This document shows, piece by piece, positions 32,043 to 43,564 of a stretch of DNA of 44,762 nucleotides (position 1 is its first letter; each line of letters opens with the position of its first letter). A program made the translations under genes and the position numbers. The notes under the pieces were generated by a model. That model was not told where the DNA came from, did not search any database, and saw only the letters and a list, made by a program, of their open reading frames with translations. This DNA is from Planctomycetota bacterium (lineage in GTDB: Bacteria; Planctomycetota; Phycisphaerae; Phycisphaerales; UBA1924), in contig RFGI01000072.1 in assembly GCA_003696725.1 (NCBI GenBank), forward strand, positions 1 through 44,762. Reading direction: 5' to 3'.

Positions 32043-33245
32043 TCACTCGTGATGCGCACGCGCCGCGTCATCCGAGGCCGGGCCGCGCGTCGCGCCGAGC
32101 CCCGGCGCCAACCGCAGGGCCAGGGGCCGCAGCGAGAAGAGAAGCAGCGCCAGGGCGCTGGCCACGGCGATCCACCGCGGCACGTGCCGGCCGCCGGCGC
32201 CGACCTGGGCCGCGATGTCGATCCCCCACGCGGCGACGATCGCGTCCACCGCCAGGCCCGCGCCTAGCGCCGTCAGCGCCACCATGACCACATACACCGC
32301 CGTCGCCCGGTCGCCGATCTCTTTGCGGATCACGCCCAGCGAGCCGATGTTGGTCGCGGGCCCGGCCAGGAGCAGCACCACCGCGACGCCCGGCGCCACG
32401 CCCGTCGCCAAGAGCCCCGCCGCGATCGGCGTCGACGCGCTGGCGCAGATGTACAGCGGCACGCCCGCCACCAGCGCCGCCAGCATCGCCCACCATCCCG
32501 ACAGGGACGCCAGCGCCCCGGGCTCCACCAGCGCCCGCATGACACCCGCGAAGAGGAGCCCCACAGCCAGCCACAGCGCGATGTCGCCCAAGAGCCGTGT
32601 GAAGGAGTAGGCCAGCCCGTCGGCGATCCGCCGTGCGATCCCCGGCGATTGCGGCGGCGTTTCGGTCTGCGCCGAGGACGAGCAGCACGACGCCGCCCGT
32701 TCGACCGGCTCGGGCTCGGCGCTCGCTGCGCCGGCGCAGCAGCCCGACGACACGGGTTCGGCGCCGTCGCCCTCGCACTTGCAGTTGGTGGGCCCGGCGT
32801 CATGACCATCGGCGTGGGCGCCGTCGCGGTCCGTGAGCGAGACGGCCAGCCCCGTCAGGATCGCGCTGGCGATCGCCGCGATCGGCCGGACGACCGCGAA
32901 GAACGGGCCCAGGAGGGCGTACGACAGGGCGATCGAATCGAGCCCTGTCTCGGGCGTCGCCACCAGGAAGGACGACGTGGCGCCCTTGGACGCGCCGCCC
33001 TTGCGCAGCCCGATGGCGACGGGCAGCACGCCGCACGAGCACAGCGGCAGGGGCGCCCCCACCAGCGCCGCCACCGCGACCGGACCGGCGCCTCGCCCGC
33101 CCAACCACCGCGCGATCAGCGCCGTCGGCATCAGCGCCCGCACCAGGCCGGCGGCGATCAGGCCCAGCATGAGCCACGGCGCGGCCTCGAGCGACACCTC
33201 CACCACGCCGCCCATGATGGCCCGCGCCGTGTCCATCACCGGCAT
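32043..33245 (-). CDS. SO_0444-type Cu/Zn efflux permease
   Basis: A 400-residue permease of the UPF0718/ArsP-like superfamily. The two membrane halves each carry a signature: APLPLCSCGVLPVAIGLRKGG in the first and YICASASTPIAAGLL in the second. The loop between them is Cys-rich (NCKCEGDG, SSGCCAG, SCCSSS) and probably binds soft metals. Proteins of this arrangement are annotated as Cu/Zn efflux transporters (SO_0444 family); ArsP-like organoarsenical efflux is an alternative. The start may be ATG 33245 or 33236. It is divergent from uvrB across a 32-nt gap containing an inverted repeat, and no metal regulator is adjacent. Confidence 0.82.
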   Translation of the reverse strand: MPVMDTARAIMGGVVEVSLEAAPWLMLGLIAAGLVRALMPTALIARWLGGRGAGPVAVAALVGAPLPLCSCGVLPVAIGLRKGGASKGATSSFLVATPETGLDSIALSYALLGPFFAVVRPIAAIASAILTGLAVSLTDRDGAHADGHDAGPTNCKCEGDGAEPVSSGCCAGAASAEPEPVERAASCCSSSAQTETPPQSPGIARRIADGLAYSFTRLLGDIALWLAVGLLFAGVMRALVEPGALASLSGWWAMLAALVAGVPLYICASASTPIAAGLLATGVAPGVAVVLLLAGPATNIGSLGVIRKEIGDRATAVYVVMVALTALGAGLAVDAIVAAWGIDIAAQVGAGGRHVPRWIAVASALALLLFSLRPLALRLAPGLGATRGPASDDAARAHHE

Positions 33246-33258
33246 CGTACTCGGGCCG

Positions 33259-33275
33259 GGCGATCTAGAATCGCC
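33259..33275. promoter_or_regulatory. Inverted repeat GGCGAT-N5-ATCGCC over the uvrB -10 box
   Basis: Perfect 6-bp arms around CTAGA. The -10-like TAGAAT (33266-33271) lies inside and ends 6 nt before the uvrB GTG. In the 32-nt gap, it could control uvrB, the divergent permease gene, or both. It does not match LexA boxes that I know. Confidence 0.5.
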
Positions 33276-33277
33276 GC

Positions 33278-35404
33278 GTGCTTGTCATCGACCGCCCGTT
33301 CGAGATGGTCACGGACCTGTCGCCCACGGGCGATCAGCCCGCGGCGATCGACGCCCTGGTCGATCGGCTCGGCGCGCGGAGGGACCCGGCCGCGTGCCTC
33401 CTGGGCGCCACCGGGACGGGCAAGACCTTCACCATGGCTCATACCATCGCGCGGCTGGGCCGGCCCGCGCTCCTGATCAGCCACAACAAGACCCTCGCCG
33501 CCCAGCTCTACGAGGAGATGCGCGAGCTCTTCCCGCGCAACGCGGTGTGCTACTTTGTTTCCTATTATGATTACTACCAACCCGAGGCGTACATCCCCCA
33601 GCGGGACATCTACATCGAGAAGGACGCCGGCCGCAACGACGACCTTGACCGCCTGCGCCTCGCCGCGACCAGCAGCCTGCTGAGCCGCAACGACGTGATC
33701 GTGGTGGCGTCGGTGTCGTGCATCTTCGGGCTGGGCTCGCCGGACGAGTACGGCCGCAAGGTCGTCGCCGTCGAGCGCGGGCAGACCCTCGACCGCCGGG
33801 GTTTCCTCCTGGCCCTGAACGACCTCCAGTACCAGCGCAACGACCTGGAGCTCGCCCGCGGCACGTACCGCGTTCGCGGGGACACCATCGACGTCCACCC
33901 GGCGTACGAGCGGCACGCCATCCGGCTGGAGCTCTTCGGCGACGAGGTCGACGCCATCCACCTGATCCACCCGACCAGCGGGGAGACCCTCGCCGAGGAG
34001 TCCCGCGCCTTCATCTTCCCCGCGGTGCACTACGTCGCCGGGGAGGACACCGTCGAGCGCGCCGCCGAGTCCATCCGCGCCGAGCTCGACGAGCGCCTGC
34101 TGCAACTGCGGCACGAGGGCAAGCTCCTGGAGGCCCAGCGCCTCGCCGCCCGCACGCAGTACGACCTGGAGATGATCCAGGAGATCGGGTACTGCCAGGG
34201 CGTCGAGAACTACTCCCGGCACCTGGACGGCCGGGCGCCCGGCGAGAAGCCCTTCACGCTGCTGGACTATTTCTCCCGCGACCCCGCCGGCGGCCCGCCG
34301 ACGCGCGACTGGCTCTGCATCATCGACGAGAGCCACGTCACCATCCCGCAGATCCGGGCCATGTACAACGGCGATCAGGCGCGCAAGCGCGTCCTCGTCG
34401 AGCACGGCTTCCGGCTGCCCAGCGCCCTGGACAACCGGCCGCTGCGCTTCGAGGAGTTCGAGGCGTCCGTGCCCCAGGTCCTGTTCGTCAGCGCCACCCC
34501 GGGCCCGTACGAGCTGGAGCGCGCCGGCGGCGAGGTCGCCGAGCAGATCATCCGCCCGACGGGGCTGCTGGATCCCACGATCGAGGTCCGCCCCGCCCGG
34601 GACCAGGTCCCCGATCTGGTCGAGCGCTGCGCCGCCTGCGCCGCCGCCGGTGACCGCGCCCTGGTCACGGCGCTGACCAAAAAACTCTGCGAGCAGCTGG
34701 CGACGTACCTCGCCGACCGCGGGCTGCGCGTGCGGTACCTGCACTCGGAGGTCGAGACGCTCGACCGGCTGGAGATCCTGCGCGACCTGCGCACGGGCGA
34801 GTTCGACGTGCTCGTGGGCGTGAACCTCCTGCGCGAGGGGCTGGACCTGCCGGAGGTCGCGCTGGTGGCGATCCTCGACGCGGACAAGGAAGGTTTCCTG
34901 CGCAGCCCGACGAGCCTGATCCAGACCATGGGCCGGGCCGCCCGCCATGTGGAGGGCCGGGTCGTGATGTACGCCGACACGATCACGCCGGCGATGCGAC
35001 AGGCGATCGACGAGACCGAGCGCCGCCGGGCCCTCCAGGCCGAGCACAACCGGGCCCACGGCGTGACGCCCACGCAGATCACCAAGGCCATCCGCACCGG
35101 GATCGAGACCGAGCTGGCCGCCCGCCGGCTTGCGCGCCGGGCCGTCGAGGCGTCCGAGCCCGAGTTCGAGCGGGCCGAGCTGATCCGGATCCTGGAGGGC
35201 GAGATGCTCGAAGCCGCCGAGCGCCTGGAGTTCGAGGCGGCCGCCCGCCTGCGCGATCAGGCCGAGATGATCCGCGCCGGGAAGGTCGGTCGCGCGGGCC
35301 GGGTCAAGCGCTCGGACCTGGACCGCGCCGACCGGGGCGGGCGCGCGTCGCGCCCCGGCGCCCCAGGCTCGCGACCGCGCCGCCCGAAGAAACACCGCCG
35401 GTGA
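33278..35404 (+). CDS. uvrB: Excinuclease ABC subunit B
   Basis: Helicase-like damage-verification subunit of nucleotide excision repair. Walker A is LGATGTGKT at residues 42-50. The beta-hairpin region is YFVSYYDYYQPEAYIP, with IEKDAGRNDDLDRLR after it. Helicase motifs include CIIDESHVT, and NLLREGLDLPEV is also present. The C-terminal UVR domain that contacts UvrC is ELIRILEGEMLEAAERLEFE, followed by a basic tail. The 708-residue length is normal plus that tail. The start is GTG, and TAGAAT ends only 6 nt upstream with no ribosome-binding site, so the message is probably leaderless. uvrA lies two genes downstream on the same strand. Confidence 0.97.
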   Translation: MLVIDRPFEMVTDLSPTGDQPAAIDALVDRLGARRDPAACLLGATGTGKTFTMAHTIARLGRPALLISHNKTLAAQLYEEMRELFPRNAVCYFVSYYDYYQPEAYIPQRDIYIEKDAGRNDDLDRLRLAATSSLLSRNDVIVVASVSCIFGLGSPDEYGRKVVAVERGQTLDRRGFLLALNDLQYQRNDLELARGTYRVRGDTIDVHPAYERHAIRLELFGDEVDAIHLIHPTSGETLAEESRAFIFPAVHYVAGEDTVERAAESIRAELDERLLQLRHEGKLLEAQRLAARTQYDLEMIQEIGYCQGVENYSRHLDGRAPGEKPFTLLDYFSRDPAGGPPTRDWLCIIDESHVTIPQIRAMYNGDQARKRVLVEHGFRLPSALDNRPLRFEEFEASVPQVLFVSATPGPYELERAGGEVAEQIIRPTGLLDPTIEVRPARDQVPDLVERCAACAAAGDRALVTALTKKLCEQLATYLADRGLRVRYLHSEVETLDRLEILRDLRTGEFDVLVGVNLLREGLDLPEVALVAILDADKEGFLRSPTSLIQTMGRAARHVEGRVVMYADTITPAMRQAIDETERRRALQAEHNRAHGVTPTQITKAIRTGIETELAARRLARRAVEASEPEFERAELIRILEGEMLEAAERLEFEAAARLRDQAEMIRAGKVGRAGRVKRSDLDRADRGGRASRPGAPGSRPRRPKKHRR

Positions 35405-35535
35405 TTGCCGGGCGCCTCTCGTCCAATAACTCCCGTCCCTCTTGTGGTGGACCCGACTGCCAAGATTCGGCCAAAGCCGGGCGAACACCGTCCCGAAATA
35501 TGAGGCGTCGTCCGGTCCTCCCGCGAGACGAACCC

Positions 35536-36309
35536 ATGCCCCACACGCCCGCCGCGCCCGATTCCGACCTCACCGACGCCGACGCGCTCCTCAATGAGGC
35601 GTGCGAGCGCAACGCCGTCATCGAGTTGCACCGCCGGGACAACAACGAGTCGATCCCCGCGGCGCGCGGGCGGATGCTCGCCGTGCGCGACGATGCCCTG
35701 GTGATCGCCGAGCCGCAGATCATCGGCCGGGACTCGCGCCTGAGCGCGGGCGTGGCGGTGGACGCCTTTTTCCTCGCCGGGGACGTGATGCTCCACTTCG
35801 TCAGTGAGATCATCTCCACCACGGAGATGGTCCGCCTGAACGAGCATAAGCGAGTCCGCGCGTTCACTATCTCAGCGCCGGAAGCGATCGCGCCCGGGCA
35901 GCGCCGGTCGTACTTCCGCACGCTCGTCCTCGGCGACGAGCCCGTCCGCGCCACGCTGCGCGCGGTGCTCAGCGCCGACCCCATCCAGTGCCCCATCGAC
36001 GCGGCGCCGATCGCGGCGGAGATGGTGGACGGCTCGCCGCTGGGCTTCGGGCTGAACGTCGGTGAGAGTGACGCCCGCCGGGTGCGCCTCTACGATTTGT
36101 TCTTCATGTCGTTCACCATCCCGGGTGACCAACAGATGCGCACGCTCCTGGTCGAGCTGCGTCAGAACCGGGACCTGGGCGACACGGGGCTGCGCCGATT
36201 CGGGATGTTGACGCACGCCTGGCCGACCCGGCGCGACCACAACTTAACGATCCAGCCGGTGCTGCGCTGGCTGCACGAGGTGCAGCGGCGCCGGCTCCGC
36301 GCCGCCTGA
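35536..36309 (+). CDS. YcgR/PilZ-like protein
   Basis: A 257-residue protein with the layout of flagellar-brake YcgR proteins: an N-terminal YcgR-N-like beta domain and a C-terminal PilZ domain. The junction reads PGQRRSYFRTLV, which supplies an RxxxR-type arginine motif. The second PilZ motif is weak: GSPLGFGLNVGES replaces D-x-S-x-x-G, so c-di-GMP binding is uncertain. The ATG at 35536 has only a weak GAGACGAA ahead of it; an ATG at 35500 is an alternative. The 131-nt upstream gap shows a short CGGC-CAAA-GCCG hairpin and nothing else I can name. No flagellar genes are nearby. Confidence 0.65.
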   Translation: MPHTPAAPDSDLTDADALLNEACERNAVIELHRRDNNESIPAARGRMLAVRDDALVIAEPQIIGRDSRLSAGVAVDAFFLAGDVMLHFVSEIISTTEMVRLNEHKRVRAFTISAPEAIAPGQRRSYFRTLVLGDEPVRATLRAVLSADPIQCPIDAAPIAAEMVDGSPLGFGLNVGESDARRVRLYDLFFMSFTIPGDQQMRTLLVELRQNRDLGDTGLRRFGMLTHAWPTRRDHNLTIQPVLRWLHEVQRRRLRAA

Positions 36310-36325
36310 CCCGCGCCGGCGCCGG

Positions 36326-36331
36326 TACGAT
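36326..36331 (+). promoter_or_regulatory. -10-like TACGAT just before the EamA-like gene
   Basis: TACGAT ends 8 nt before the ATG at 36340 and is bracketed by GCCGG and CCGGC. No Shine-Dalgarno run is present, so the transcript may be leaderless. Confidence 0.45.
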
Positions 36332-36339
36332 GGCCGGCC

Positions 36340-36789
36340 ATGAAAGCGATGCTGTTCGCCGCCCTGGCCGGGCTGGCCTGGGGCGTGGGCGAGGTCTTCA
36401 CCAAGTCGGTCCTGCACTCGAAGCAGGTCGGCCCGATCACCGCGATCGCCGTGCGCTCGCTGGTGGCCCTGCCCGTCCTGTGGCTGGCGGCGTGGGTCGT
36501 GCTGACGCGCACGCGGACCGAGCCGGCCGGCTGGCTCGGCGCCGACCGCGCCGTCCTGGCGAAGCTGGTCCTCGGATCGGGGCTCATCGCCGGCGCCGGC
36601 GCGATGCTCTGCTTCTACCTCGCCCTGTCGCTGGGCGAGGTCTCGCGCGTCAAGCCGGTCGCCTTCGCCCTGGCGCCCGCGACGGCCGTCCTCCTGGGCT
36701 GGCTGGCGCTGGGTGAGCCGATGACCCCGCGCAAGGCCGCCGGCCTGGCGTGCATCCTGGCGGGCGTCCTCCTGCTGACGGGCCGGTGA
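36340..36789 (+). CDS. Half-size EamA/DMT-type transporter
   Basis: A 149-residue membrane protein with four to five hydrophobic helices, equal to one EamA domain. It opens with LFAALAGLAWGVGEVFTKSVL, continues with AIAVRSLVALPVLWLAAWVV and ends with the EamA signature ALAPATAVLLGWLALGEPMTPRKAAG. Full-length DMT transporters hold two such domains, so this one probably works as a dimer, as EmrE-type proteins do. It does not look truncated: the frame starts at a -10-like box and ends just before uvrA. Substrate unknown. It may share a transcript with uvrA, 41 nt downstream. Confidence 0.8.
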   Translation: MKAMLFAALAGLAWGVGEVFTKSVLHSKQVGPITAIAVRSLVALPVLWLAAWVVLTRTRTEPAGWLGADRAVLAKLVLGSGLIAGAGAMLCFYLALSLGEVSRVKPVAFALAPATAVLLGWLALGEPMTPRKAAGLACILAGVLLLTGR

Positions 36790-36830
36790 GGCGCGACCCT
36801 ATCATCCGCGACCGCCGCGAGGAGCCCGCC

Positions 36831-39935
<3,105 letters not shown>

Positions 39936-39966
39936 CCGGTTGTGTGCAGGCTCGGTCGCGCTGGCT

Positions 39967-41481
39967 CTAGCCGCCCAGGGCGTCGGCGTCGGCGACGGCC
40001 GCGCCTTGCTCGGCGAGCCAGCCGTCGATCACTTGCACGATCGATTCCTGGAGCGCCTTGACCCGGGAGATCGGCACGCGGTGCTGCGGGATGTCGTTCA
40101 CCAGCACGCTGAAGACCACGGCCCGGCCGGTGTCCGCGTCGAGCACGTACCCGCTCAGGCAGGACACCCGGCTGATGTACCCGCTCTTGGCCCGCACGAC
40201 GCCGGCGAGGTCCATGCCGCGGAACCGGCTCGCGAGCGTCCCCTCGTCCCCCGCGATCGGCAGGGACTCGATGAACGCGTCGCCCGCGCGCTCGTCCTGC
40301 GCCAGCCGCGCCAGCCACCGCGCCATCGCCCCCGGGGTGACGCGGTTGTCGCGTGACAGGCCCGACCCGTCGGCGATGACCGTCGCCGCGGCGTCGGCGG
40401 GGCCCAGCGTCTCCTCGATCGTCATCCGCACTACGGCGGCGCCCGTCTCGAAGGCGCCCGCCCGCCCCGTCACCTCCCGGCCCAGGCGCTTGAGCAGGGC
40501 CTCGGCGTAGAGGTTCTGCGAGTCGACGTTGCACCGCCTCAAGACGGTCGAGATCGGCGAGCGCACGACCGCGATCGTCTCGCCCGGCGCTGGCGGGGCG
40601 TCGCCCGCGCGCACGACGCGCACCGCGGGCTCGCCCAGCCCGGCGCGCGCCAGGCGGTCGGCCAGCAGCCGGCCGGCCACCATGGGCGGGTCGTGGACCG
40701 CGACCGGGATCGGCTCGGCGAGCGTGTGCCGCAGGGCCCCGAACACCGTCATCTCGTTGCTCGTGGCGGGCCTGGCCACCCACACCGTGTTCTGCCCGCG
40801 GTCGACGGTCCGCGCCCGGTTGCGCACGCGGAGCCACGGCGCCGAGGGCTCCAGCGTGACCCGCGGCGGCTGGCCCGGCTGGTCCCGCGCCAGGTAGAAC
40901 GACACCACGTTCGTGTAGAAATTCAACCCCGCGACCTCGGCCGCGTACCACCGGTTGAGCTGGTCTGCGGGCCAGGACGGGTGCACGAACCGGTCGTCGA
41001 ACACGCTCGCGTCGACCACGACCTCGTCCACGGGCCCGCCCGAGCGCCGGACCGCGTCAACCCACCGGCCCAGGAGGTCCTCCACGCCAAGGCCCATCTC
41101 CTCCAGAAGCGCGGGGTCGGCCAGCGCCGGGTCGCCCGAGCCGCGCAGCGCCAGGGTCCCGCCGGCGCGCTCCAGCGTGGTGCGGAACTCGAACGACTCG
41201 CCCAGGACCAGCAGCGCGGCGCCGGTGGTCAGGAGTTTCATGTTCGACGCGGGGATGAACGCCTCGCCGTCGCGGATCGCGGCGAGCGTGTCGCCCGTCT
41301 GCACGTCGATGACCGACACCCCCACGCGGGCCTCGCCCAGGGGCGTGTGCGCCAGCAGGACCTCGATCTGGGTGTCGAGCGACTGCCCCACGGCCACGGG
41401 CGCGGCGAGCACCGCGGCGAGCACCGCGGCGAAGACCGCGGCGATCCAGGTCCATCGCTGGTGTGCTCCGACGGTTCGCAT
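39967..41481 (-). CDS. dacB: D-alanyl-D-alanine carboxypeptidase (S13/PBP4 type)
   Basis: Low-molecular-weight penicillin-binding protein that trims or cleaves peptidoglycan cross-links. The 504-residue protein begins with a signal peptide (WIAAVFAAVLAAVLAAP...VGQ). The active-site motifs are SNMK (S79, K82), SGLSRDN as the SxN box and AKSG as the KTG-type box. Length and the inserted domain between the first two boxes fit the PBP4 family. GGAGG upstream of the ATG supports the start, and TAGGCT lies 42 nt before it. The signal-peptide DNA holds three tandem 12-bp units. It converges with uvrA. Confidence 0.92.
   Translation of the reverse strand: MRTVGAHQRWTWIAAVFAAVLAAVLAAPVAVGQSLDTQIEVLLAHTPLGEARVGVSVIDVQTGDTLAAIRDGEAFIPASNMKLLTTGAALLVLGESFEFRTTLERAGGTLALRGSGDPALADPALLEEMGLGVEDLLGRWVDAVRRSGGPVDEVVVDASVFDDRFVHPSWPADQLNRWYAAEVAGLNFYTNVVSFYLARDQPGQPPRVTLEPSAPWLRVRNRARTVDRGQNTVWVARPATSNEMTVFGALRHTLAEPIPVAVHDPPMVAGRLLADRLARAGLGEPAVRVVRAGDAPPAPGETIAVVRSPISTVLRRCNVDSQNLYAEALLKRLGREVTGRAGAFETGAAVVRMTIEETLGPADAAATVIADGSGLSRDNRVTPGAMARWLARLAQDERAGDAFIESLPIAGDEGTLASRFRGMDLAGVVRAKSGYISRVSCLSGYVLDADTGRAVVFSVLVNDIPQHRVPISRVKALQESIVQVIDGWLAEQGAAVADADALGG
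41405..41440 (-). repeat. Tandem 12-bp repeat (x3) in the dacB signal peptide
   Basis: Unit GCGAGCACCGCG twice, then GCGAAGACCGCG, on the plus strand. It encodes the AAVLAAVL-type core of the signal peptide in frame. Slippage would add or remove four residues without breaking the frame. Confidence 0.7.
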
Positions 41482-41523
41482 GACGCGGCCTCCGTGCCGG
41501 GGCGACGGGCCGCCCCTTGGGAC

Positions 41524-41584
41524 AGCCTATCGGCGCCGGCGGGGCGCGCCCTGCACCCACGGCCGCGGGCCCGTGCGGTACACT
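41524..41584. promoter_or_regulatory. Divergent -10-like boxes for dacB and the tRBD gene
   Basis: TAGGCT on the minus strand (41524-41529) faces dacB. TACACT on the plus strand (41579-41584), bracketed by GCGG and CCGC, faces the tRNA-binding-domain gene. Both genes have good Shine-Dalgarno runs (GGAGG; GAGGAGG) downstream. Confidence 0.4.
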
Positions 41585-41620
41585 CCGCCCGCGCGCGCTG
41601 CGCCGAGGAGGACCCGCCCG

Positions 41621-41986
41621 GTGGCCGAGGCCAAACCGATCATCGAGTTCGCCAACTTCGCCAAGGTGGACCTGCGCGTCGCCCGCGTCACCGAGGCCGA
41701 GCCCCACCCCAACGCCGACCGCCTGCTCCGGCTGCGGGTCGACGACGGGTCCGGTGAGCCGAGGCAGATCTGCGCCGGCATCCGCGGGCACTACGACCCC
41801 GCGGACCTCGTCGGCCGGCTGATCGTGATCGTCGCCAACCTCAAGCCGCGCACGATCCGCGGCGAGGAGAGCCGGGGCATGCTCCTGGCGGCCAGCGACG
41901 CGCCGAAAGACGACCCCGACGCGGAGCGCCGCGTTGTCCTCCTGACCCCGATGAGCGACATCGACCCGGGTTCGATCGTCTCCTGA
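41621..41986 (+). CDS. Freestanding tRNA-binding-domain protein (MetG C-terminal/CsaA-like)
   Basis: A 121-residue OB-fold protein like the C-terminal dimerisation/tRNA-binding domain of methionyl-tRNA synthetase. It shows FAKVDLRVARVTEAEPHP, ADRLLRLRVDDG, QICAGIRGHYDP, LIVIVANLKPRTIRG and SRGMLLAAS, all in the family order. Such single-domain proteins are tRNA-binding helpers or CsaA-type chaperones; no MetG is in the window. The GTG start at 41621 has GAGGAGG upstream. bioB begins 13 nt after its stop, so the two are probably co-transcribed. Confidence 0.88.
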   Translation: MAEAKPIIEFANFAKVDLRVARVTEAEPHPNADRLLRLRVDDGSGEPRQICAGIRGHYDPADLVGRLIVIVANLKPRTIRGEESRGMLLAASDAPKDDPDAERRVVLLTPMSDIDPGSIVS

Positions 41987-41999
41987 GCCGCCCGCGCCG

Positions 42000-43157
42000 A
42001 TGCCCGCGACACAGACCAGCCCGGACGCGCGGCTCGCCGACCTCTCCCGGCTCGGCTGCGCGGGCCAGCCCGTCGGCCCCGACGACGCCCGCTGGATCCT
42101 GACCGAAGAGGCGGTCCCGCTCCTGCCGCTGGCCCACGCGGCGGGGCTGGTCCGCCGGCGGTTCTTCGGCGACCGCGTGCAGGTGCACATGCTGCACAAC
42201 GTGCAGTGCGGCGCCTGCCCGGAGGATTGCGGGTATTGCGGCCAGGCCCGCACCTCCGACGCCCCCATCGCGGCGCACAAGCTCAAAGGGCGCGACGAGA
42301 TCCTCGCCGAAGCGAAGCGCGCCAAGGACGCCGGCGCGTTCCGCTACTGCATGGTGCTCTCCGGGCGCGGGCCCGACGACGCCGACGTGGACTTCATGGC
42401 CGGGTGCATCCGCGAGGTCAAGGCCCGGTTCGGGCTCGAGACCTGCCTCAGCGCCGGGTTGATGGACGAGGCCAAGGCCCGTCGGCTCAAGGACGCCGGG
42501 CTCGACCGCCTCAACCACAACCTCAACACATCCAAGGCCCGGTACCCCGACATCTGCTCCACGCACACCTACGGCGATCGCGTCGAGACGCTGCGCGCCG
42601 CCCGGTCCGCGGGCCTGGCCGTGTGCTCCGGGCTGATCGTGGGCATGGGTGAGAGCGCCGACGACATCATCGAGGTCGGGCGCCATCTCCGGGCCCTGGG
42701 CGCCGAGTCCATCCCCGTCAACTTCCTGGTCCCCATCCCCGGCAACGCGATCACCCGGCCGGTCTCGTGCGGGGCGCCGCTGACGCCCGCGTTCTGCCTG
42801 CGCGTGCTGTGCGCCATGCGGCTGCTGAACCCCTCGGCGGAGATCCGTATGGCGGCGGGACGGGAGATCCACCTGCGGTCGCTCCAGCCGGTCGCCCTGG
42901 AGCCGGCCAACTCCCTCTTCATCGACGGGTACCTGCTGACCCGCGGAAGCCCCGCGTTCGAGACCCTGCGCATGATCCGCGACGCGGGCTTCACCGTCGC
43001 CCTGCCCGCGGGCGGGGCCACCGACGAACTGCGGGCGCTGCTCGACGCGCTGGACGCGCCCGGGCCGGAGATCGGCGTCATCAAGGACGAGCACGTCTCG
43101 CCGCGCAAGCTCGCCCGTCTGAGCGTCTCCGCCGAGCCCGCCGGCCATGATCCGTGA
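42000..43157 (+). CDS. bioB: Biotin synthase
   Basis: Radical-SAM enzyme inserting sulfur into dethiobiotin. The cluster motif is CPEDCGYC (C73, C77, C80), with CGAC before it. Other BioB landmarks are RFFGDRVQVHMLHNVQ, CMVLSGRGP, DRLNHNLNTS, SGLIVGMGES and PVNFLVPIPGN, then the Arg of GREIHLRSLQP near the end. At 385 residues it is slightly long, with about 35 extra residues at the N-terminus. Other bio genes are not nearby. It follows the tRBD gene by 13 nt and overlaps yjbQ by 11 nt. Confidence 0.95.
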   Translation: MPATQTSPDARLADLSRLGCAGQPVGPDDARWILTEEAVPLLPLAHAAGLVRRRFFGDRVQVHMLHNVQCGACPEDCGYCGQARTSDAPIAAHKLKGRDEILAEAKRAKDAGAFRYCMVLSGRGPDDADVDFMAGCIREVKARFGLETCLSAGLMDEAKARRLKDAGLDRLNHNLNTSKARYPDICSTHTYGDRVETLRAARSAGLAVCSGLIVGMGESADDIIEVGRHLRALGAESIPVNFLVPIPGNAITRPVSCGAPLTPAFCLRVLCAMRLLNPSAEIRMAAGREIHLRSLQPVALEPANSLFIDGYLLTRGSPAFETLRMIRDAGFTVALPAGGATDELRALLDALDAPGPEIGVIKDEHVSPRKLARLSVSAEPAGHDP

Positions 43158-43557
43158 GATCGCCGTCGGCACGCCCGGCGCCGGCCTCCTCGACATCACG
43201 GCCGAGATCGCGGGCGTCGTCGCCGACGCCGCGATCGATGAGGGGCTCTGCACCGTCTTCGTGCGCCACACCTCCGCGAGCCTGGTGATCCAGGAAGCCG
43301 CCGACCCCTCGGCCCGGCAGGACCTGGAGCGCTGGCTCGACCGGCTGGTCCCGCCGGGCGACCCGCTCTACACGCACACCGCCGAGGGCCCGGACGACAT
43401 GCCCAGCCACATCAAAAGCGCCCTGACCGCGACGAGCCTGTCGATCCCGGTCATCCGCGGCGCTCTGGGGCTGGGGACCTGGCAGGGCGTGTACCTGTGG
43501 GAGCACCGGTCGGCGCCGCACCGCCGGCGAGTGCTGGTGCACGTCGCGGCTGGGTGA
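43147..43557 (+). CDS. yjbQ: YjbQ/UPF0047 family protein
   Basis: A 136-residue protein of the YjbQ family, reported to have weak thiamine-phosphate synthase activity; its physiological role is unsettled. All three conserved blocks are present: FVRHTSASLVIQEAADP (with the His), HTAEGPDDMPSHIKSAL, and RGALGLGTWQGVYLWEHR. The overlap with bioB (11 nt) suggests coupled translation. It converges with the partial cyclase-like gene, 7 nt between stops. Confidence 0.93.
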   Translation: MIREIAVGTPGAGLLDITAEIAGVVADAAIDEGLCTVFVRHTSASLVIQEAADPSARQDLERWLDRLVPPGDPLYTHTAEGPDDMPSHIKSALTATSLSIPVIRGALGLGTWQGVYLWEHRSAPHRRRVLVHVAAG

Positions 43558-43564
43558 CGGCGGC

